From: an uncultured Bacteroidia bacterium
GTDB lineage: Bacteria; Bacteroidota; Bacteroidia; Bacteroidales; UBA932
Length of the DNA: 6,584 bases
NCBI GenBank assembly: GCA_902767355.1
Contig: CACXHG010000220.1
Location: forward strand, 1 to 6,584
Direction: 5' to 3'
A program made the position numbers and the translations under genes. Below are positions 1-5,827 of the stretch, one piece after another (position 1 is the first letter of the stretch; every line of letters begins with the position of its first letter). Below the pieces are notes generated by a model. It was not told the DNA's origin. It did no database searches and was given only the letters and a program-made list of their open reading frames with translations.

Positions 1-68
1 AGGGCAAATTGTCCAAGCAGAAGACCATCACCGCCGATGTTTCCGACGGCCGGATTGTGCTGCGGTAG
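1..68 (+). CDS. 3' end of an unidentified plus-strand gene (partial)
   Basis: Reading in frame from base 3 gives 21 codons and then a TAG stop at 66-68. The encoded tail ends in T-I-T-A-D-V-S-D-G-R-I-V-L-R. The alternating polar and hydrophobic residues would suit the last two beta strands of a C-terminal beta-sandwich, as in many secreted carbohydrate-active enzymes. That reading is a guess, because 21 residues are too few to name a family. The two other forward frames are also open through this short stretch, so the frame choice rests on the plausible peptide and on the stop falling just before an abrupt change to AT-rich DNA. The gene runs in the same direction as the DUF4091 gene that starts 55 bases later. 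Confidence 0.45.
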   Translation, partial: GKLSKQKTITADVSDGRIVLR

Positions 69-88
69 CATTTCTGACAAATAATTCG

Positions 89-96
89 TATATTAG
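89..96 (+). promoter_or_regulatory. Possible Bacteroidota -7 promoter element upstream of the DUF4091 gene
   Basis: The gap at 69-123 is clearly AT-rich compared with the GC-rich genes around it. Bases 89-96 read TATATTAG, one mismatch from the Bacteroidota -7 consensus TAnnTTTG, followed by C as is common in such promoters. A TTTCTG at 71-76 is only a poor candidate for the -33 TTTG element, because the spacing looks too short. A promoter here would make the DUF4091 gene the first of its transcript and leave a leader of roughly 20 bases. No transcription factor site could be recognised. Confidence 0.3.
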
Positions 97-123
97 CAGA
101 ATAAATAGAAAATCTGAAGATAT

Positions 124-1911
124 ATGAAGAAACGACTCTTGATTTGTGCTGCGCTGCTGTCTTTCGCAATAGGCGTCACAGCCCAGACATTTACTCCTGT
201 AAGTGAACTCCCTGAGGCAAAAGTGCCTTACAGTCAGGATCCTGCCTGGGCGGCTCAGAAAGCTCCCGCCTTCGGCTGGGGCAGTCTGGACGTGCGCTAC
301 GACAAGTATCGCGTGCCGCTGGTGAGCACCAGTGGGGTTCCCCGGCAGGTGGCCTGGAAAGGCGAGAGGGTCAGCTTCCAGGCGGTTGTGTTCACTCCGA
401 CCGAGCTCAGCGGCGCCAAGATCAGCGTCTCGGATCTGACAAGCGGCAAAAACACCATCGCTGCAAGCAACATCAAGCTGGGCTTTGAGCGCTATGTGCT
501 GGGCGACTGCCTGGGCGACGGCGGTGACAAGGGTTATTTCTCTCCGGCCATGGGCGGCAAGGACGATTTTACCAAGCGTGACTCAGTGCTGGTGCCCGAT
601 GCTATCATCGGCCCCGAAATGGCTGTGATAGAGGCCAAGACCGCGCGTCCGGCCTGGATCACAGTGTGGGTGCCTCAGGATGCGAAGCCGGGTACATACA
701 AGGGCACGCTCTGCTTGAGCGCCAAAGAACTGGCCAAACCCATAGAACTCAAATATACGGTCGAGGTCAAAAACCGCGTGCTGCCCAAGCCTTCCCAGTG
801 GCGTTTCCACCTGGATCTGTGGCAGAATCCCTTCGCCGTGGCCCGCTATTTCGGCGTTCGCCCCTGGAGCGACGAGCATCTGGAGCTGATGCGCCCCTTC
901 ATGACCCAGCTGGCACAGGCCGGCGAGAAGGTTGTGACCGCCACCCTGATGTGGGACTGCTGGGGCGACCAGACCCTGGACCTGTTCGAGGCGATGGTGC
1001 AGACTACCAGAAATATAGACGGCACCATGGAGTACAATTTCGACATCTTCGACCGTTGGGTGGAGTTCATGGCCAGCTGCGGCATAACCGAGCAGATCAA
1101 CTGCTTCACCATAGCCCCCTGGCGCGAGCGATTCAGATACTACGACCGCGCCACCGACTCGCTGCAGATACTGCCTTTCGCCTATGGCGACGAAACCTAC
1201 CGCGATATCTGGATTCCGCTGCTGCGTTCGCTGGCCGACCATCTGCGCACCAAGGGCTGGTTCGACAAGACCTATCTGGCCGTGGATGAGCGGGAGCTGC
1301 CTGTCATGCAGACAGTTATTGCCATCGCCCGCGAGGCGGACCCCGAGTTTAAATTCGCCCTGGCCGGCAATTATCACCCGGAGATCGAGGGCGACCTGGC
1401 CGACTACAGCCTGGACCTTTTCGGCGACGGCACTTACCTGAAGGATGCCAATGGCAAGGCCGTCAGCGACCGCCGGCGCAGCGAGGGCAAGATCACGACC
1501 TTCTATGTGTGCTGCGGCGAGGGACACCCCAACACCTTTACCATCTCGCCACTGGCAGAATCTGCCACCCTTGGCTGGTATGCCCTGTGCAACAACTACG
1601 ACGGTATGCTGCGCTGGGCATATAACAGTTGGAACAAGGAGCCTCTGGTGGACGGACGCTGGTACAACCTCACCAGCGGGGATATTTACATGATTTATCC
1701 CCAAGGCTGGTCGTCGCTGCGCTGGGAGCGTTTCGTGGAAGGCATACAGGATTTCGAGAAGGTGTGGATCCTCCGCGAGCAGTATGCTTCCAAGCCCGCC
1801 AAACTCAAAAAGCTGGAGGAGGCCATAAGCGCCTTTACCCACGAGGCCCTCTGGCCGGGCAATGTCGAGCCCAAGCTGCACAAGGCACAAATGATTCTTG
1901 ATACATTCTAA
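124..1911 (+). CDS. Secreted DUF4091 / GH123-like glycoside hydrolase candidate
   Basis: This 595-residue protein resembles the DUF4091 (PF13320) proteins common in Bacteroides, which belong with the GH123 N-acetylgalactosaminidase group. Seen in the sequence: a signal peptide (K2-K3-R4, hydrophobic core to about residue 17, likely cleavage after V-T-A20 before Q21); an N-terminal beta-sandwich-like region, about residues 50-220, with the W-K-G-E-R-V-S-F-Q stretch; the junction LPKPSQWRFHLDLWQNPFAV opening a barrel-like catalytic region; and a C-terminal DUF4091 part around residues 530-560 with S-L-R-W-E-R-F-V-E-G-I-Q-D. An Asp-Glu pair at D388-E389 (V-D-E-R-E) sits where GH123 enzymes carry the acidic pair used in substrate-assisted catalysis on N-acetyl sugars. 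The product should act in the periplasm or on the cell surface; no lipobox cysteine is seen at the cleavage site. The length suits a complete gene. The ATG at 124 is chosen because it begins the signal peptide; no strong Shine-Dalgarno precedes it. gdhA starts 14 bases after the stop. The exact substrate is unknown. Confidence 0.88.
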   Translation: MKKRLLICAALLSFAIGVTAQTFTPVSELPEAKVPYSQDPAWAAQKAPAFGWGSLDVRYDKYRVPLVSTSGVPRQVAWKGERVSFQAVVFTPTELSGAKISVSDLTSGKNTIAASNIKLGFERYVLGDCLGDGGDKGYFSPAMGGKDDFTKRDSVLVPDAIIGPEMAVIEAKTARPAWITVWVPQDAKPGTYKGTLCLSAKELAKPIELKYTVEVKNRVLPKPSQWRFHLDLWQNPFAVARYFGVRPWSDEHLELMRPFMTQLAQAGEKVVTATLMWDCWGDQTLDLFEAMVQTTRNIDGTMEYNFDIFDRWVEFMASCGITEQINCFTIAPWRERFRYYDRATDSLQILPFAYGDETYRDIWIPLLRSLADHLRTKGWFDKTYLAVDERELPVMQTVIAIAREADPEFKFALAGNYHPEIEGDLADYSLDLFGDGTYLKDANGKAVSDRRRSEGKITTFYVCCGEGHPNTFTISPLAESATLGWYALCNNYDGMLRWAYNSWNKEPLVDGRWYNLTSGDIYMIYPQGWSSLRWERFVEGIQDFEKVWILREQYASKPAKLKKLEEAISAFTHEALWPGNVEPKLHKAQMILDTF

Positions 1912-1925
1912 ATAAACTACGATCT

Positions 1926-3269
1926 ATGAAAGTCTCTGAAGTAATGTCCACTCTGGAACGCAAGTATCCTTACGAGCCGGAGTATCTGCAGGCTGTGCGT
2001 GAGGTGCTGGAGTCTGTGGAAGAAGTGTACAATCAGCACCCCGAATTCGAAAAAAACAAGATAGTGGAGCGCATGGTCGAGCCCGACCGCATCCTCTCTT
2101 TCCGCGTCACCTGGGTAGATGACCAGGGGCAGATCCAGACCAACACCGGCTATCGCGTGCAGTTCAACTCTGCCATCGGGCCCTACAAGGGCGGTCTGAG
2201 GTTCCACCGCATGGTCAACCCCGGCATGCTCAAGTTCCTGGGCTTCGAACAGACATTCAAGAATGCCCTCACGACCCTGCCTATGGGCGGCGGCAAGGGC
2301 GGCAGCGACTTTGACCCCAAGGGCAAGTCCGACGCCGAAATCATGCGTTTCTGCCAGGCGTTTATGTTGGAGCTCTGGAAAATTATCGGTCCTGATACCG
2401 ATGTGCCCGCAGGCGACGTGGGTGTGGGAGCCCGCGAAATCGGCTATCTGACAGGCATGTACAAAAAGCTCGCCCAACAGTATAACACCGGCGTGCTCAC
2501 CGGCAAGGGTCTGAACTGGGGCGGCAGTATCCTGCGTCCCGAGGCTACCGGTTTCGGCGCCCTCTATTTCACCAGCCAGGTGCTCGCCACCGCCGGCCGC
2601 GACATCAAGGGGCATACCATCGCCATCTCCGGCTTTGGCAATGTGGCCTGGGGCGCTGCCACCAAGGCTGTTGAGCTCGGCGCGAAAGTCGTTGCCATCA
2701 GCGGCCCCGACGGCGTATGTGAGATTCCCGGCGGCATAGACAAGGAGATGATTGATTATATGCTGGTTATGCGTGCTTCCAACCGCGACCAGGTGAGCAT
2801 GATGGCCGACCGTTTCCCCGACAAGGCCAAGTTCATCCCCGGCAAGAAGGCTTGGAGCGTCAAGTGCGACATCGCTCTGCCGTGCGCATTCCAGAACGAG
2901 CTGGATGAGGCTGATGCCAAGGAACTTATCGCCAACGGCACTTTCTGCTGCTGCGAGGTTTCCAACATGGGCTGCCGTCCCGAGGCCATCAAGGCATTCC
3001 AGGACGCCGGCATCATTTTCGCCCCCGGCAAGGCTGTCAACGCTGGCGGTGTGGCCACTTCCGGCCTGGAGATGACCCAGAACGCATCGCACATCTCATG
3101 GACGGGTGCCGAGGTCGACGCCAAGCTGCACCAGATCATGTCTTCCATCCACGCCCAGTGCGTCAAGTATGGCACCCAGCCCGACGGCCATATAGATTAT
3201 GTCAAGGGCGCTAACATCGCCGGCTTCATGAAGGTGGCGACCGCCATGCTCGAACAAGGAGTCATTTAA
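1926..3269 (+). CDS. gdhA: Glutamate dehydrogenase, hexameric type, probably NADP-linked
   Basis: This cytoplasmic enzyme interconverts 2-oxoglutarate plus ammonia and glutamate, and is a main ammonia assimilation route in Bacteroidales. At 447 residues it has the usual length of the small homohexameric class. The substrate domain carries G-P-Y-K88-G-G, F-K112-N-A-L, the signature L-P-M-G-G-G-K124-G-G with the catalytic lysine, and P-A-G-D164 with the proton-transfer aspartate; S379 in A-T-S-G matches the glutamate-binding serine. The Rossmann domain has S-G236-F-G-N-V-A241. The second strand ends S-G-P-D-G (259-263). This does not settle the cofactor by itself; NADP is inferred from Bacteroidales relatives. 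Nine cysteines are present, including a C341-C342-C343 run. The ATG at 1926 gives the family N-terminus; the next in-frame ATG (codon 7) would trim the first helix. No Shine-Dalgarno is visible in the 14-base gap after the DUF4091 gene, so expression may come by read-through or from a promoter inside that gene. Confidence 0.97.
   Translation: MKVSEVMSTLERKYPYEPEYLQAVREVLESVEEVYNQHPEFEKNKIVERMVEPDRILSFRVTWVDDQGQIQTNTGYRVQFNSAIGPYKGGLRFHRMVNPGMLKFLGFEQTFKNALTTLPMGGGKGGSDFDPKGKSDAEIMRFCQAFMLELWKIIGPDTDVPAGDVGVGAREIGYLTGMYKKLAQQYNTGVLTGKGLNWGGSILRPEATGFGALYFTSQVLATAGRDIKGHTIAISGFGNVAWGAATKAVELGAKVVAISGPDGVCEIPGGIDKEMIDYMLVMRASNRDQVSMMADRFPDKAKFIPGKKAWSVKCDIALPCAFQNELDEADAKELIANGTFCCCEVSNMGCRPEAIKAFQDAGIIFAPGKAVNAGGVATSGLEMTQNASHISWTGAEVDAKLHQIMSSIHAQCVKYGTQPDGHIDYVKGANIAGFMKVATAMLEQGVI
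3256..3261 (+). promoter_or_regulatory. Shine-Dalgarno site for the acyltransferase gene, inside the gdhA 3' end
   Basis: AAGGAG lies 9 bases before the ATG at 3271 and within the last codons of gdhA. It is the only strong Shine-Dalgarno sequence seen before a gene start in this window. Together with the single base between the gdhA TAA and this ATG, it supports the chosen start and suggests translational coupling or re-initiation by ribosomes finishing gdhA. Confidence 0.7.
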
Positions 3270-3270
3270 T

Positions 3271-4692
3271 ATGATTGATTTCAGTCGTGTCACCAGGCCA
3301 AGCCTGCTATATAAGCTTTTCTACACCTATGTGTCTGTAGTCTTGCGGTTTATTTATTTCCGCAGGTTTCGCATCATTGGGCGCAAGAATCTCCCTTCCG
3401 ATAAAAAGGAGGGTTTCCTGCTTATCTGCAATCACCAGCTTGGCCTGTTGGATGCGCTGAGTATTATCTATTCTATACCACCCCGCAAGCCGGTTTTTCT
3501 GGCCCGGGGTGATATTTTTGAAAAACCAATTCTAGCCCGCCTGCTGCTCGATTTGCGCATTCTGCCGGCCTATCGCAAGCGCGACGTCGGCACCGAAGGC
3601 CTCGACAAAAACGACGAGGTTTTCCAGCAGTCGGTCAAGCTGATGGACGATGGCGTGGTCATCGCCCTCTTTCCGGAAGGCGGCCACCAGAGCCACCATT
3701 ATCTGGGCCCTTTCAAGAAGGGCTTCGCCCGCATAGCCTTCGGTTACGAAGAAGCCTGCAATTTTGAGCGCGATTTGAAGATACTCCCGATGGGGCACCA
3801 CTACAGCGGCTACTCCGGTATGCAGAACGACGTGCTGCTGACGATAGGGGAGCCGTTTACTTTCTCAGAGCTGTACGACACCTACAGGGAGCACCCGGAG
3901 CGGGCCCGCTTCCTGCTCACCAAAACCGCCCGTGAGAAGGTGGAAAAGCTGATGCTGAATGTAGAAGAGCCGGACAACTATCTGGCCGTGGAGCAGCTAT
4001 GCCAGATGTATGTGCCCCTGTATGAAAAGCGCCGCGGCTTGAAGCGGGGCAGGCTGGAGAACAATCTGGCGGCTTCGCAGCAGCTGAACGAGGTGCTGCG
4101 AAGTGTAGATTATGGTCGCGAAGAGCCCGATACCGGTTTAGAAGCGTCCGGAAGTGCGCGAGCCGCCGATCCGGAGCGCAGGCGCCTCGTCGGCGAGTTG
4201 ATAGCCAAGGCGGTGTGCTACTGCGACAATCTCAAAAGCTTGCGCCTGAGCGACTATGTTGTGGAGAGGGCAGACACCCTCGGCTTTATTGCCCGCACGC
4301 TGCTTTGGGTGCTGATGCTGCCCCTGTTTGCACTCTCGGCGGTCATTAACTTTGTGCCGCATAAGCTATCTGTGGCCATTTCGGGCAAGATCAAGGATAA
4401 GATGCTGGTGCACTCGCTCAAATTCGGGGTAGGCCTGTTTGCCTTCCCGATATGGTACCTTATCCTGTTCGCGGTGATATGGATAGTCTGCGGCAAGTGG
4501 TGGATTGCGCTGCTGGCGCTGCTGGCAATGCCCGCCACCATGCTTGCCTATCACCATCTGCGCATGCTCACCAAGCGCCTTGTGGAGCGCATCCGCAAGT
4601 ACCGCTACAAACTGGGCCGCAACAAGCTTTTCGCCGAAACCCAACGCCTTCGCCGCGACATCATGTCAGGCCTTGGTTCGCTGATGGGCTAG
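3271..4692 (+). CDS. Membrane-bound LPLAT/PlsC-like acyltransferase with C-terminal membrane domain
   Basis: This 473-residue protein has an acyltransferase domain at about residues 35-195 of the lysophospholipid acyltransferase (LPLAT/PlsC) type. Such enzymes transfer a fatty acyl chain to glycerol-3-phosphate, lysophosphatidate or a related acceptor at the inner membrane. Block I is I-C-N-H55-Q-L-G-L-L-D61, with five residues between His and Asp instead of the usual four; as I recall, the Gpt2/Sct1-like branch shares this. Block III is F-P-E-G-G at 134-138 in a stretch ending F-K-K-G. An N-terminal hydrophobic segment (about 11-30) may dip into the membrane. Residues 280-310 form a charged linker. 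After it come about three hydrophobic segments (roughly 338-362, 386-406, 409-428) and a basic tail (431-463). Plain PlsC proteins are about 240 residues, so the C-terminal half is an addition. The start is fixed by the AAGGAG at 3256-3261. The gene sits 1 base after gdhA and ends 61 bases from the convergent oxidoreductase gene. The acyl acceptor is unknown. Confidence 0.88.
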   Translation: MIDFSRVTRPSLLYKLFYTYVSVVLRFIYFRRFRIIGRKNLPSDKKEGFLLICNHQLGLLDALSIIYSIPPRKPVFLARGDIFEKPILARLLLDLRILPAYRKRDVGTEGLDKNDEVFQQSVKLMDDGVVIALFPEGGHQSHHYLGPFKKGFARIAFGYEEACNFERDLKILPMGHHYSGYSGMQNDVLLTIGEPFTFSELYDTYREHPERARFLLTKTAREKVEKLMLNVEEPDNYLAVEQLCQMYVPLYEKRRGLKRGRLENNLAASQQLNEVLRSVDYGREEPDTGLEASGSARAADPERRRLVGELIAKAVCYCDNLKSLRLSDYVVERADTLGFIARTLLWVLMLPLFALSAVINFVPHKLSVAISGKIKDKMLVHSLKFGVGLFAFPIWYLILFAVIWIVCGKWWIALLALLAMPATMLAYHHLRMLTKRLVERIRKYRYKLGRNKLFAETQRLRRDIMSGLGSLMG

Positions 4693-4753
4693 AGATGCTC
4701 ACTACATAGACCTGCGTCATCCCTCATACATTGTGAGCGAAGCTGAACTGAAG
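4693..4753. other. Convergent intergenic gap with a weak inverted repeat
   Basis: Two genes converge on this 61-base gap, so a terminator serving both strands would be expected. The only structure seen is GCTCAC at 4697-4702 matched by GTGAGC at 4733-4738. That is a 6-base stem with a 30-base loop and no T-tract on either strand, so it is not a convincing intrinsic terminator. Confidence 0.25.
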
Positions 4754-5815
4754 CTATCTGCTGCAAATCTGCGCCTGGATGAGGCTGGAGGACCAGGTGT
4801 TTTCGGCGGATTCGGGGCGGCCTTGCTCCACCAGGTCCAGGAACTCGCGGACTTCGTAGTAGATGTTGTCGGCGATGGTTTCGCGGCTTAAGTCTATGGG
4901 GCCGCTGGAGGCCTCTCCGTCGCCGCCTGCGAAGCCGCTGTCGCCGCGGGTGCCGCAGCCGACGCGCATCACCAGCCTGGGTCCGGTCATCAGATTGATG
5001 CGCTCTATCACTATGCAGCCGTCTTCGCCCTGAATCTCCGCAGCAAGCGCAGAATCACCTATCTTTGAATAAGATATCATCGCCTCTAAGTCGGGGTATT
5101 TTATGAGCATGGAGCCCTGGCCGTCGATGCCTTTTTTGTGGGACACGTCGCCGCCGGGGTAGATTATGGTCTCCTGCTTCTGCACGCACGCCTCGAGCTT
5201 TTCGCGGGTGAATTCGCCCTGCCAAGGTGCGCCGAACAGGTGCACCATGGGCGCTATGCAGTAAACGCCCAGATCCAGCAGAGCGCCGCCGTGCATTTCG
5301 CGGCTCAGATTGCTGGCCACCGTGCCGCGCTTGAACTCTTCGTAGCGGGAAGAATACTGGCAGTAGGTGGCGGTGTAGCGGCGCAGTTTGCCAATCTTTG
5401 GCAGCGCCTCGCGCACCGCCTGGAAGTTGGGCACCAGGGTTGGGCGCATTGCCTCCATTAGGCTCACGCCGTTGCGCCTTGCGGCCGCCATCATCGCCTC
5501 GAATTCCTCCGGGCAGGTGGCGGCGGGTTTTTCTACCATCACGCTCTTGCCGCCGTCCATCATCTTGATGGCCTGCGGAGCGTGGAAAATGTTGGGAGAG
5601 GCTATGTATACCGCGTCGATGTCAGGCGCTGCGGCAAGCTCTTCAAGGGATGTATAAACTTTTGTGACTGAGTGCTTCGCGGCAAATTCGCGCCCGCGCT
5701 CCAGGGTGCGCGAATACACCGCCGCGTGGCAGAAACGCCCGTCGTGCCGCGCCCCTTTCAGAAACGATTCGGCAATCTTGCTGGACCCGATGGTGGCTAC
5801 TCTGATCTTGGTCAT
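4754..5815 (-). CDS. YgjR-like Gfo/Idh/MocA family NAD(P)-dependent oxidoreductase
   Basis: This 353-residue, probably cytoplasmic dehydrogenase belongs to the Gfo/Idh/MocA family, which oxidises or reduces sugars, cyclitols and similar compounds with NAD(P). The Rossmann part begins I-G10-S-S-K-I-A15, has D-A-V-Y-I-A-S-P-N-I-F-H at 67-78 and then the family V-E95-K96-P97 motif. The second domain opens with G-K-L-R-R (142-146), followed by Y-C-Q-Y-S-S-R-Y (151-158). Its catalytic-region motif is G-G-A-L-L-D181-L-G-V-Y185-C, where tyrosine replaces the histidine of the classic D-x-G-x-H. These features recall Escherichia coli YgjR and the dihydrodiol dehydrogenase branch (from memory, not a search). 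A glycine-rich insert lies at 287-305. The protein stops at I-C-S-R about 15-20 residues earlier than expected from YgjR. The ATG at 5815 is chosen because it starts directly before the first Rossmann strand. It follows the serine hydrolase gene by 12 bases, without a Shine-Dalgarno. The substrate is unknown. Confidence 0.9.
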   Translation of the reverse strand: MTKIRVATIGSSKIAESFLKGARHDGRFCHAAVYSRTLERGREFAAKHSVTKVYTSLEELAAAPDIDAVYIASPNIFHAPQAIKMMDGGKSVMVEKPAATCPEEFEAMMAAARRNGVSLMEAMRPTLVPNFQAVREALPKIGKLRRYTATYCQYSSRYEEFKRGTVASNLSREMHGGALLDLGVYCIAPMVHLFGAPWQGEFTREKLEACVQKQETIIYPGGDVSHKKGIDGQGSMLIKYPDLEAMISYSKIGDSALAAEIQGEDGCIVIERINLMTGPRLVMRVGCGTRGDSGFAGGDGEASSGPIDLSRETIADNIYYEVREFLDLVEQGRPESAENTWSSSLIQAQICSR

Positions 5816-5827
5816 AATAGTGCTGAT

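Noticed and set aside
666..1289. A 207-codon plus-strand frame inside the DUF4091 gene
   Set aside because: It is a frame-shifted shadow rich in Arg, Gly and His, with no start signal and no family resemblance.
583..1890. A 435-codon open frame on the minus strand opposite the DUF4091 gene
   Set aside because: It lies wholly within a gene with clear family motifs and a signal peptide. Its own translation is rich in Gly, Ala, His, Gln and Leu with no recognisable domain, as expected for the mirror of a GC-rich coding sequence.
1917..3092. A 391-codon open frame on the minus strand opposite gdhA
   Set aside because: gdhA is certain from its catalytic motifs. The antisense translation is low in charged motif content, shows no domain, and is explained by the codon bias of gdhA.
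4697..4738. GCTCAC...GTGAGC inverted repeat as an intrinsic terminator
   Set aside because: The stem is only 6 bases, the loop is 30 bases, and no T-run follows on either strand.
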